From JAJFUV01 sp964561215 (GTDB lineage: Bacteria > Acidobacteriota > Terriglobia > Bryobacterales > Bryobacteraceae): 64,000 nt of DNA. Numbering within the stretch: the first letter of the stretch is position 1; each line of letters begins with the position of its first letter. A program made the translations under genes and the position numbers. This document shows, in pieces, positions 36,470 to 44,528 of the stretch. Under the pieces are notes generated by a model, which was not told the DNA's origin, searched no databases, and worked only from the letters and a program-made list of their open reading frames with translations. Location of the stretch: positions 6,713 to 70,712 of the forward strand of contig CAZLOS010000013.1 in assembly GCA_964561215.1 (NCBI GenBank). The letters are read 5' to 3'.

Positions 36470-37222
36470 TTACCGGACCGCTCCGTCCAGGTCTTTGTAG
36501 AACACCTTCGATCCCGTGGCCATGTGCGGCTTGAGCACCTGCACGTTGTTCGTCCGCAGAAACTCGTGTACGGGATCTTTCGGATTCTTCAGGTCCACCA
36601 GCGTTCGCGCGCCGGTCGGGCAAGCCTCGCAGCACGCCGTCGTGAGCCCCTTGGTGATGCGGTGATAGCACAGGCTGCATTTCTCCACCGTGTGCGTCTC
36701 GGGGTGAATGAACCGGCATCCGTACGGGCAGGCTTGCACACAGTAACGGCAGCCGAGGCAGTATTTCTGATCCACCAGCACCACACCGTCCGGGCTCTCA
36801 AATGTCGCTCCCACCGGGCAAACCTGCACGCAGGGGGAGTGAGCGCAGTGGTTGCAGAGCTTGGGAACGTAGTAGTTCTTCCCTTCACGGCGGGCAATAG
36901 GCGGAAACCCGTCGATGGCTCCCGAGGGCGAGTCCACTCGCGGGTGTTCCAGGTCCGAATCCAGCACCTGGTAGCGTTCCACCCAGGTGCGGTAATAACC
37001 CTTCGGGACATTGTTCTCAACCGCGCAGGCCCGCACGCAGTTGCCGCAGCCGATGCACTTACCGGTGTCGATGATCATCCCCCACCAGTGCCCGGCCATC
37101 TTGTACTCGGCGGCGGGTTGAGGCGCGTCGCCCTGCAGACTCTTCAAGCCGGCGGCCGCGATCCCGGTCAGCAGGAGAAACTTGCCGCCTTGCGCCAAGA
37201 CGTCACGCCGGCTTTGCTTCAT
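36470..37222 (-). CDS. nrfC: Four-cluster ferredoxin subunit with Tat signal (NrfC/DsrO-like)
   Basis: 250 residues from ATG 37222; AAGGAGGAG sits just upstream, which rules out the in-frame GTG at 37240. A twin-arginine signal (SRRDVLAQGGKFLLLTGIAA) sends the folded protein to the periplasmic side. Four cysteine groups are seen: CIGCGNCVRAC, CNHCAHSPCVQVCP, CLGCRYCVQACPYGC, and CSLCYHR with CCEACP. Each should hold a [4Fe-4S] cluster. It would wire NrfD to the tetrahaem cytochrome. Confidence 0.9.
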   Translation of the reverse strand: MKQSRRDVLAQGGKFLLLTGIAAAGLKSLQGDAPQPAAEYKMAGHWWGMIIDTGKCIGCGNCVRACAVENNVPKGYYRTWVERYQVLDSDLEHPRVDSPSGAIDGFPPIARREGKNYYVPKLCNHCAHSPCVQVCPVGATFESPDGVVLVDQKYCLGCRYCVQACPYGCRFIHPETHTVEKCSLCYHRITKGLTTACCEACPTGARTLVDLKNPKDPVHEFLRTNNVQVLKPHMATGSKVFYKDLDGAVR

Positions 37223-37236
37223 CGCATCTCCTCCTT

Positions 37237-37695
37237 TCACAGGTTCGGCTTGTGCGGCTGGTGGCAGGAATTGCAGGGCTCGCCACCACCGTGTTCAGCC
37301 AATACAACCTGAGGAAAATTCTTCGGCTTGGCCGCATCCGCTTCGTGGCAGCGTCGGCAAAGATCAACCACTGCCGGCAGTGCCGGTTTCTGATCACCCA
37401 TCACCTCAACATGCTTGTAGGCCGGTCCGTGGCAGGCTTCGCACGCGACGGCAGCGTGCTTGCCCTGGCCTTTCAGTGTCACTACCGGTTCGTGACAGGG
37501 TGTGCACGCCTGGTGGCCCGCGTACCGGAGAGGGCGATTCCGGTTATCATCCAGAGCGCCGGCACGGAAATGACCGTACCGGCCAAAGTCCGCAGGCACC
37601 AGGACCTGCCTCAACACCAGAAAGGCGATCAATGCGCAGGCGAATGCCGACGCCAACCGGCCCAGATGTGTGGCGTCATGGGGGATCTTCCACAC
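37237..37695 (-). CDS. Membrane-anchored tetrahaem cytochrome c
   Basis: 152 residues from a GTG start. An N-terminal uncleaved anchor (RLASAFACALIAFLVLRQVL) precedes four CxxCH haem sites: CTPCH, CEACH, CRRCH and CNSCH. Additional His residues (GKHAAVAC, YKHVEV, AEHGGG) can serve as distal ligands. It is the first gene of the cytochrome-FeS-NrfD operon. The NrfB/cytochrome c7-like size fits an electron shuttle. The 230-bp gap upstream (37696-37925) shows no gene. Confidence 0.9.
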   Translation of the reverse strand: MWKIPHDATHLGRLASAFACALIAFLVLRQVLVPADFGRYGHFRAGALDDNRNRPLRYAGHQACTPCHEPVVTLKGQGKHAAVACEACHGPAYKHVEVMGDQKPALPAVVDLCRRCHEADAAKPKNFPQVVLAEHGGGEPCNSCHQPHKPNL

Positions 37696-37925
37696 GGCTG
37701 TAACCTCTAGAGCATGAGCATGGCCAGTCGTGCCGGTAACATTACTTAAGAGGTTGTGACTCGGGGAGTGCTTCCTTTAATTGCCGGATCCTAATGTAAT
37801 TAAACGACTTGTGCTGATTCCGGCCGCTAGAATGGTGTAGGGTGTCGAATGCTACTACAGGGTGTTCAAAAGCGCGTCAGTTTACACACCTGCGTCAAAT
37901 TGCGCGGGCGTCAAGAGCGCGAAAC

Positions 37926-39887
37926 TCAGTAGTTCGGCTTGGGGCGTTCGTACGGCTTCTTGAGGTACTTGGCGGCCTCTTCCTGCGCGCCTTGCGTGTT
38001 GTCCTTGGTCCGGACGGCCTGCTGGTAAGAGTTGACCGCGCGTTCGCGCTGGCCGGTGACGTCGAAGATCTTGCCCAGGCTGATGTGCGACCAGACCTCG
38101 ATCCACTTGGGGTCCAGGTCGCCGTTAAGCGCCTCGCGGAACTCGTTGGCCGCCGACTGGTAGTTGCTCTGGAGGAAGAACACCTCGGCGATGCGGTAGT
38201 GGGCCATTGAACTGCCGCGGTTGACTTCGAGCGCCTTCTGGTATTCCTTGAGCGCATCGCCGAACTCGCCGACTTCCGTGAACTGTTCGCCGCGCCGGAT
38301 GGCCACGGCCACGCGGATCCTGTTGCTGAAACGCAGCACGCGGTTGTTGGGATCCAGGATCACTTTCTTCGGCTTGCCGAAGGATTCGACGGAGAACTCC
38401 GACGAGGTCCCCACCACCTCGACGCGCTTGTCTTCCGGATTGCCTTCGGTCTCAATCTTCAACTCCACCGGCATGCGGAAGGTATCCAGGTCCTGGCTGA
38501 TCTTGCCCATGGCCCGGAATCCTTTCTGCGTGCGGAAGACGGTGTATTCGAGCTTGAATTCGGGCGCGCCGCTGGACTCGATCCACTGGATGAAGAACGA
38601 CCGCAGATCCTGCCCCGCGACCGCCTCGGCCGCCTTCTGGAAATCCGACGTGGTGACACTCTTCCAGGCGTACTGCTCCGCCAGTGTGCGGAGGACCCTG
38701 GGAAACTTGTCCTCGCCCACAACGTAACGCAGCATGTTGACTACAGCCGCGCCCTTGCTGGCCGTCAACGCCCAGAATTCCGGCGAATAATCTTCCATGC
38801 GGCCGGCCTGTATGATTGGCGGATTCTCCACCGTGAGCGCCTCGGTGTAAGTGTCCCGGATTTCGGTTTCGAGCGCGGCCGCGCCGGCAGTGTGCTCGAT
38901 GTACAGGATCTCCGAGTAGCGGGCCAGGCCGTTCGAAATCCAGATGTGGTTGCGCGTCTCCGGAGAGACCAGCGTCCCCCACCACTGGCGCGCCACCTGG
39001 TTGGAGATCAGTCGCACGTTGGGCCGCGTGCCGATGCTCTTCGACGAAAGGAACAGGATGCCTGGAGCCGAGTAGCCGTTCGGTGCGTCGCCGTCGGTCT
39101 CCACGATGGTCAGGTCACGCTGCGGGGGCAGGCCGTAAACGCTCGTGAGGAAGGCCATCACTTTGCCGGTCTCGCCGCCGTACGGCGTCGCCATGGACCG
39201 GTTCGCGCCCCGGAAGTACAGCAGGCTGGTGGCCCCTTGCGAGGAGACGCGCGCCGCGTCGCCCTGCACCAGGGCGATGCTGCCCGGGAACGAAGGCTGG
39301 CTGAAACGGAACGTGTGGGCGATCTTCCCCGCCTCGCCGGCCGTCGTTGTTTCGATGCCGCTCGCGATCACCTTGTACTGGCTGGGCGCGATGATGGCGC
39401 ACTCCGCCTGGTAGCGGTCGGTCGTGTACCCGTTGATGGGGAACCAGCGCGCCGAGTAAAGCAGGTACGCGTAATCGCTCTGGATGTTGGCGAACTTGAT
39501 GCCGTAGACCGGCGACTCCTCGCGGCCCGCGAAGCGGCCCTCATAAGTAAAGGTCAGCTTCGCCGGGGCGCTCTTGGCGAGCGGTTCCGGCAGGTTCACG
39601 CGCACGGTGAAATCCTGGGTGTTTCGCGAGAACTGCACGTCGCGGCCCTTGCCGTCGACGACCTTCGAAACGGTGAGCGCGTTGTTCAGTTCGAAGACCG
39701 GCGCCGTGACGTTGTCTTCCAGCGGCGCAAAGCGCACTTCCGCCGTGGCGGCGAGCGACTGAGTGCGCGGGCTGATCTCGGCGCGGATCAGGTAGCTTTC
39801 GACATCGATGCGCGGGCGGCGTTCCTGCGCGCTCGCGCCCGCCGCTATCAGCAATGCGGCCAATGTGACGATGAGATTCCGGGCCAT
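37926..39887 (-). CDS. Secreted M1-aminopeptidase-like protein lacking the zinc site, with TPR tail
   Basis: 653 residues with a signal peptide (LIVTLAALLIAAGASAQE). The M1 N-terminal beta domain and gluzincin-like domain are recognisable (IDVESYLIRAEISPRTQSLA, GYSAPGILFLSSKS, QWWGTLVSPE, LARYSEILY). The HExxH motif reads NQVAR at 296-300, and the third ligand Glu of the NEG motif is Asn319. All zinc and catalytic residues are therefore replaced, and the GAMEN motif is also missing. The C-terminal third (about 530-640) has TPR-like repeats (ALKEYQKALEVNRGSSMAHY). It is probably a non-catalytic envelope protein. Its start abuts the lpxB stop. Confidence 0.85.
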   Translation of the reverse strand: MARNLIVTLAALLIAAGASAQERRPRIDVESYLIRAEISPRTQSLAATAEVRFAPLEDNVTAPVFELNNALTVSKVVDGKGRDVQFSRNTQDFTVRVNLPEPLAKSAPAKLTFTYEGRFAGREESPVYGIKFANIQSDYAYLLYSARWFPINGYTTDRYQAECAIIAPSQYKVIASGIETTTAGEAGKIAHTFRFSQPSFPGSIALVQGDAARVSSQGATSLLYFRGANRSMATPYGGETGKVMAFLTSVYGLPPQRDLTIVETDGDAPNGYSAPGILFLSSKSIGTRPNVRLISNQVARQWWGTLVSPETRNHIWISNGLARYSEILYIEHTAGAAALETEIRDTYTEALTVENPPIIQAGRMEDYSPEFWALTASKGAAVVNMLRYVVGEDKFPRVLRTLAEQYAWKSVTTSDFQKAAEAVAGQDLRSFFIQWIESSGAPEFKLEYTVFRTQKGFRAMGKISQDLDTFRMPVELKIETEGNPEDKRVEVVGTSSEFSVESFGKPKKVILDPNNRVLRFSNRIRVAVAIRRGEQFTEVGEFGDALKEYQKALEVNRGSSMAHYRIAEVFFLQSNYQSAANEFREALNGDLDPKWIEVWSHISLGKIFDVTGQRERAVNSYQQAVRTKDNTQGAQEEAAKYLKKPYERPKPNY

Positions 39888-41036
39888 CTACGATTTCCTC
39901 TTCAACGTGTCCAGCACAATGGCGGCTGCCAGCGACATGGGGTCTTGTTCGCGCCACAACCGGGCAGCCACCCGCTCGAGGTCGAGGCGCATCTGGTCGC
40001 GCCGGCGGTGGTCGTCGAGCAGTCTCAACGCCTCGCCCGCCAGGCGCTCTCCTGTCATTTCATTCTGCATCAATTCAGGCACCACCGCATTTTCCGCGAT
40101 CAGGTTCACCATCGAAAGATGCGGCACGTCCACCAGGTGTCTGCCAAAAGTCCAGCTCCAGCCGCTCACGCGGTAGAAAGTCACCATCGGAGCGCCCAGC
40201 AAGGCGGCCTCGACCGTGACGGTGCCGCTGGCGACCAGCAACACATCCGAGCTTGCGGCCAGATCCCAGGTCTCGCCCTCAACTATTTGGATGGGGCTTC
40301 CCGCGAGAGGTCGCTCAAAAACACCGCGGCCGAACTTCGCCTCGAACCCCAACGGGGTCCCCAACACGAAATTCGCCTGCCGGTCCGCGCCGATCCGCTC
40401 CACTGCGTCGCGCAACGGCGCCAGGTGCCGCGCGATCTCTCCCGGCCGGCTCCCCGGCAACACCCCAATTAGAGGACGTCCCTCCGTCAGATTGTGTTTC
40501 TGGAAAAACTCCGCGCGGCTCACGCGGGCCTTGACCAGGCGTGTGAGCGGGTGGCCGATGTAGTCGGCCTGGATGCCGTTGCGGCGGAAGAACTCTTCTT
40601 CGAACGGGAAAATGCACAGCAGCCGGTCGATCAGCTTGCGCATGGCGGGCAGGCGTCCCTTGCGCCAGGCCCACACCTGGGGCGCCACCAGGTATACCAC
40701 GGGGATGCCCAGCCGTTTCAGCCTCCGCGCCACGCGCAGGTTGAAATCCGGGCTATCTGTGAGGATTGCCAGTTGCGGGCGCTCGCGTTCAGCCGCGTCG
40801 CACAGCTTGCGGAACTCTTTGTAAATCCGCGGGATGTGGGTGACCACCTCGAACAAACCCACGATGCTGAGGCTGGAAGCGTCCACCACCGGCCGCACGC
40901 CCAATTGCTGCATCCGGGGGCCTGCGCAGCCGAAGAACTCGGCCGCCGGCAGACGCTCGCGCAATGCTTCCACCAGCCCGCTGGCGTAAAGATCGCCCGA
41001 AGATTCGCCCGCCGACACCAGGATCTTGAGGTCCAC
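39888..41036 (-). CDS. lpxB: Lipid-A-disaccharide synthase LpxB
   Basis: 382 residues from a GTG. ILVSAGESSGDLYASGLVEA is the standard N-terminus. PDFNLRVARRLKRLGIPVVY, APQVWAWRKGR, FPFEEEFF, YIGHPL and GVLPGSRPGEIARHL are typical LpxB blocks. The enzyme (GT19) joins UDP-diacylglucosamine and lipid X at the inner membrane in lipid A synthesis, which shows the host makes LPS. No other lpx genes are nearby. Confidence 0.95.
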   Translation of the reverse strand: MDLKILVSAGESSGDLYASGLVEALRERLPAAEFFGCAGPRMQQLGVRPVVDASSLSIVGLFEVVTHIPRIYKEFRKLCDAAERERPQLAILTDSPDFNLRVARRLKRLGIPVVYLVAPQVWAWRKGRLPAMRKLIDRLLCIFPFEEEFFRRNGIQADYIGHPLTRLVKARVSRAEFFQKHNLTEGRPLIGVLPGSRPGEIARHLAPLRDAVERIGADRQANFVLGTPLGFEAKFGRGVFERPLAGSPIQIVEGETWDLAASSDVLLVASGTVTVEAALLGAPMVTFYRVSGWSWTFGRHLVDVPHLSMVNLIAENAVVPELMQNEMTGERLAGEALRLLDDHRRRDQMRLDLERVAARLWREQDPMSLAAAIVLDTLKRKS

Positions 41037-41088
41037 TAACGGCTAGTCTACCAACTGACATGGCGGATACGGGCGGAAAATGCTTTCG

Positions 41089-41610
41089 CTACCGGGCCAG
41101 CAGCGTGTACGCGAGCCCCGCCAGTGCCGCGCCGCCGATTACCCAGAGCGTGTCCAGGCGCGTGAGGACCAGGACGGCGAAACCTGCCACTGCAATCGCC
41201 ATGTGCGCCGGGGTGCGCGTAGCGTCCCCCGCGAGCCCCGAGATGATGGAGATAATCAAGCCCGACGCGGCCACCGTGGCGGCCTGTATGGCGCTTTTGA
41301 CGCGCGGTTTATCCGCTCGCGCGCCGAGGTAGCGCAGCATGGGGATGATCAGGAACGCCGGTGTGATCAGCGCCAGAGTGGCCGCGCACGCCCCCGGCAC
41401 GCCGCCCACGAAGTACCCCACGCTCACGATCCACAGACCGATGGGTCCCGGCCCGATGCGCCCCGTGGCGACCGCGGTGTTGAGCTGATGGTCCGTCAGT
41501 ACCTTGTGGTTGACCACCAGGTCGGCGCGCACCATGGGCAGCGGTGCCAATCCGCTGAAGGACGTCATGGTGGCCTTCAACAACAGCAGGTAGAGAAGCA
41601 CCAGGCTCAT
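41089..41610 (-). CDS. Chromate transporter, CHR half-domain protein (second half)
   Basis: 173 residues with five to six hydrophobic segments. TSFSGLAPLPMVRADLV and the VATGRIGPGPIGLWIVSVGY motif are CHR family signatures. It overlaps the other half by ATGA, so the two 'short-chain' CHR proteins are made together and should form a heterodimer. The family exports chromate, but many members transport other anions or have no tested substrate. Confidence 0.85.
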   Translation of the reverse strand: MSLVLLYLLLLKATMTSFSGLAPLPMVRADLVVNHKVLTDHQLNTAVATGRIGPGPIGLWIVSVGYFVGGVPGACAATLALITPAFLIIPMLRYLGARADKPRVKSAIQAATVAASGLIISIISGLAGDATRTPAHMAIAVAGFAVLVLTRLDTLWVIGGAALAGLAYTLLAR

Positions 41611-42161
41611 GCCGCCTCCGGCGTGCGCCAGAATGCGCCCACCAGCGCGGCCAGCGCCAGGATCTCGATAGGCGTGCGCCCTGCAAACATCGCCAGCGCG
41701 GTGGATGCCGCCACCAGCACGAGCGTGCGCAGCGTCGTGCCGCGTTTGATATACGGGCGCACCAGTTGCCAGGCGCCCGCCGCCATCATCCCGACGGCCG
41801 AAGCGATGATGCCGTCGATGGCGCCCATAGCGAGCGGGTAGTGCTGCATCACGCCGTACTCATAGGTGAGCCAAACCACCAGCGCCGCGCTCGGTAATGT
41901 GCTCGCGAGCACGGCCAGGATCGCGCCCCACCAGCCCGCCACTTGCCACGCCGCGCCCGCGCAGAACGCCAGCAGGTTCGTGCCCGGCGTGATGCGCGCC
42001 AGGCTGTAGACAAGCCCGTACTGTTCCCGCGTGATCCAGCCACGCCGCTCCAGCAGCTCCCGCTGCAGCGCCGCCATGGTCGGGTCGCCGCCGCCGAACG
42101 TGAGGTTGCAGATGCGCAGGTACAGCGCGCTCACCGTCGCCAGGCCTACTCGCTTCGGCAT
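41607..42161 (-). CDS. Chromate transporter, CHR half-domain protein (first half)
   Basis: 184 residues from ATG 42161 (a TTG at 42167 adds two). FGGGDPTMAALQRELLERRG corresponds to the CHR N-terminal FGGP..H region, and YGLVYSLARITPGTNLLAFC to the conserved LARxxPGP motif. The usual GPxGVNL is GTNL here. It pairs with the next gene through an ATGA overlap. It starts 6 bp after the truA stop. Confidence 0.85.
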   Translation of the reverse strand: MPKRVGLATVSALYLRICNLTFGGGDPTMAALQRELLERRGWITREQYGLVYSLARITPGTNLLAFCAGAAWQVAGWWGAILAVLASTLPSAALVVWLTYEYGVMQHYPLAMGAIDGIIASAVGMMAAGAWQLVRPYIKRGTTLRTLVLVAASTALAMFAGRTPIEILALAALVGAFWRTPEAA

Positions 42162-42167
42162 GTTCAA

Positions 42168-42914
42168 TCAGTATTCCACGCATACCAGAAACAGGCCACG
42201 CGCGGGCGCCGTGGGTCCGGCCTTGACCGTAACACCGGGTTCGAGGAACGCGCGGATCCCCTCGGCGTCCAGGTTTCCCTTTCCCGCTTCCAGCAGGGTG
42301 CCCACCAGATTGCGCACCATGTGCTTCAGGAAACCGCTGCCCCGCACGCGATAGATCAGGCGATCGCCCTCCGCCCAGGCTCGCGAATCGAAGACGGTGC
42401 GCACCTTGCTCCCGCCCAGGGCGTCCTTGTCGTCGGAGGCGGCGAAGGCCGTGAAGTCGTGCTCTCCCGCGAAGACGCCCGCGCAGCTCATGAACGCTTC
42501 CACGTCCATTGGATAGGGATAGTGGTGCACGTACAACCGTTCGAACGGCGGGCAGACTTCCGCGCGCCAGATGCGGTACTCGTACGTTTTCGCGCAGGCG
42601 TCGTGGCGCGGGTGAAACTCCGGTGCCGCTTCCTCCACCGCGATGATCCGTATGGCGGGGGGCAGCAGGCGGTTCATGGCCTTGCGCAGGTTGTAGAGCG
42701 GGATGGGATTGTCGATGGTGAACGCCGCGGTCTGCGCCAGCGCGTGGACGCCCGCGTCGGTGCGCCCGGAGCCCGCCACGTCCACGTGCTTCTCCTCGAT
42801 TTCGGAAATCACCGCTTGCACGATGCCCTGAATGGTCTCCAGGCCGGGCTGCACCTGCCAGCCGTGGAAGCCGGTCCCGTCGTAGGAGAGCGTGATCTTG
42901 ATGCGCCGCGCCAC
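42168..42914 (-). CDS. truA: tRNA pseudouridine synthase TruA
   Basis: 248 residues from GTG 42914, giving the normal N-terminus RIKITLSYDGTGFHGWQVQP. The catalytic aspartate is in GSGRTDAGVHALAQ. FHPRHDACAKTYEYRIW and FLKHMVRNLVGTLLEAGKG are also conserved. The enzyme isomerises U38-U40 in the tRNA anticodon arm. The same frame stays open far upstream through the permease, but that part has no homology and is a shadow. The start lies 8 bp after the permease stop. Confidence 0.94.
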   Translation of the reverse strand: MARRIKITLSYDGTGFHGWQVQPGLETIQGIVQAVISEIEEKHVDVAGSGRTDAGVHALAQTAAFTIDNPIPLYNLRKAMNRLLPPAIRIIAVEEAAPEFHPRHDACAKTYEYRIWRAEVCPPFERLYVHHYPYPMDVEAFMSCAGVFAGEHDFTAFAASDDKDALGGSKVRTVFDSRAWAEGDRLIYRVRGSGFLKHMVRNLVGTLLEAGKGNLDAEGIRAFLEPGVTVKAGPTAPARGLFLVCVEY

Positions 42915-42922
42915 GGGATTCG

Positions 42923-44326
42923 CTACCGCGCGCCGTGCTTCGCCTGCCTCGGCCGAATATAGTACTGGTAGGCAAGCGCGCCGGTGGCCAGGGTCAGGAT
43001 CGCCGCCAGCGACACCTTCGGCTCCAGCATCATGCCGTAGATGGTCATCCAGACGCCCAGCAGCACGAATGCCGCCGGCAGCAACGGGAACAGGAAGCTG
43101 ACCACGGGGAGTTTCTGCCAGTCCGCGCGGCGCCGGAACACGAACAGAGACGCCACCGAAAGCACTGCCGTGGTGTTGAGCGTGAATCCGATGTAGACCA
43201 CCAGGGCGGGGAACGGCGTCAGCGTCATCAGGATGGTGCAGACGCCCTGGCACAGGATGGCCGCCACCGGTGTGTGCCACCGCGGGTCCACCTTCGCCGC
43301 GATGGGGAAGAACGCGCCGTTCTTGGCCATGGCGTAGTAGACGCGCGGGCCGATGGTCACCATGGCGCTCACCGTCGACACAAGCGCCAGCGCCATCAGC
43401 GCGCTGAACAGGCCCGCCACGCCCGCGCCGAACAGCTTCGACGCCGCCACCGCGCCCACCGCGATCACGCCTTTCATCTCTTCGAGCGGCGCGGCGTAAA
43501 TGAACATCAGGTTCAAACCCACGTAGAGCGTGGCCACCAGCGCCGTTCCGCACGCCAGCGCGAGGGGCAGCGTGCGCTCGGGTTTCTTCAGTTCCTCAGC
43601 CACGTACGTTGCCGCGTTCCACCCGCTGTAGCTCACGTAAATCCAGAACAGGCTGATGGCGAACTGCGCCACGAGCGGCGTCGCCGAGGTGCGCACGGCC
43701 GGCATGGAGAAGTGCTCCACGTCGCCCGCGCCGAACAAAAAGCCCGCCACGATGAAGCCGATGATGACCGTCACCTTCAGCGAGGTGAGCACGTTCTGCA
43801 CCCGCGCCGCGCGGCGCACGCCGAAGCAGTTCAGGATGGTGAACACCGCCACCAGCAGCGACGCGGCGATCTGCGCACCGCCCAGCTTCACCGTGAACGC
43901 GCCGGAGCCAAGCGTGTACGGCGCGTTCTCCTGCTTCAGCATCGGGAAGAAGTGGCCCAGGTAATCGGAGAACGCCAGCGCCGCCGCCGCGATAGGCGCC
44001 GAGAAGCCGGCGAAGAACGAGACCCATCCACTGACGAAGCCCCAGGTGGGCCCGTAGGCGCGGGTCATATAAACATATTCGCCGCCGGAACTCGGGAAGT
44101 TGACGCCCAGTTCGGAGTAACAGAACGCGCCGGCCAGTGCGAACGCCGCGCCGACCACCCAAATGCCGAGGACGAGCTTGGGATCGCCGAGTTGCCCGGC
44201 GAGGAAGCCGCTGGTGGTGAAGATGCCCGTGCCCACCATGTTGGAGACGACCAGCGCCGTAGCGCTGCCGATACCGAGCTGGCGAAGCAGTTCGGCGGAA
44301 CCTGTAGCGGTGGATGGTTTCGGCAC
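42923..44326 (-). CDS. APC-family amino-acid permease
   Basis: 467 residues from a GTG, about 12 transmembrane helices. The first helix has the substrate-binding SNMVGTGIFTTSGFLAG motif. CYSELGVNFPSSGGEYVYMT and YSGWNAATYVAEELKKPERT are characteristic of the LAT/APC group. Substrate not predictable beyond amino acids. It is followed directly by truA. Confidence 0.9.
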   Translation of the reverse strand: MPKPSTATGSAELLRQLGIGSATALVVSNMVGTGIFTTSGFLAGQLGDPKLVLGIWVVGAAFALAGAFCYSELGVNFPSSGGEYVYMTRAYGPTWGFVSGWVSFFAGFSAPIAAAALAFSDYLGHFFPMLKQENAPYTLGSGAFTVKLGGAQIAASLLVAVFTILNCFGVRRAARVQNVLTSLKVTVIIGFIVAGFLFGAGDVEHFSMPAVRTSATPLVAQFAISLFWIYVSYSGWNAATYVAEELKKPERTLPLALACGTALVATLYVGLNLMFIYAAPLEEMKGVIAVGAVAASKLFGAGVAGLFSALMALALVSTVSAMVTIGPRVYYAMAKNGAFFPIAAKVDPRWHTPVAAILCQGVCTILMTLTPFPALVVYIGFTLNTTAVLSVASLFVFRRRADWQKLPVVSFLFPLLPAAFVLLGVWMTIYGMMLEPKVSLAAILTLATGALAYQYYIRPRQAKHGAR

Positions 44327-44386
44327 TGTGCTTATTCTACAGCCTTGAAACCGTGGACGGATGGGGCTCTCGGCATCCCGGCACTA

Positions 44387-44398
44387 GTGCTTGGGCCG
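44387..44398 (+). repeat. Left copy of a 12-bp direct repeat flanking the restriction-modification genes
   Basis: GTGCTTGGGCCG occurs here and again at 46894-46905, on either side of the restriction-modification pair. The overlapping GCACTAGTG (44381-44389) also recurs at 46985-46993. This could be a relic of insertion; the two right-hand matches are about 90 bp apart, so they are not one simple duplication. Confidence 0.4.
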
Positions 44399-44528
44399 AC
44401 TGTATGAGCGCCCTCCTTCCAATCGTGGTGAAGTTCGCGCAGTCCACAAGCTTAGCTGGACACAGCCGATGATTTGATAGATGTGTCTGCTTCTGCAACT
44501 CGCAACCTGGAACTGATGGCTTCGGTCT

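Noticed and set aside
41089..42161. Frameshifted single chromate transporter
   Set aside because: The two halves are each complete and overlap by ATGA, the known short-chain CHR pair arrangement, so this is not a broken gene.
42915..43553. Apparent 213-residue N-terminal extension of TruA
   Set aside because: It runs antiphase through the amino-acid permease gene and has no homology; TruA is complete from GTG 42914.
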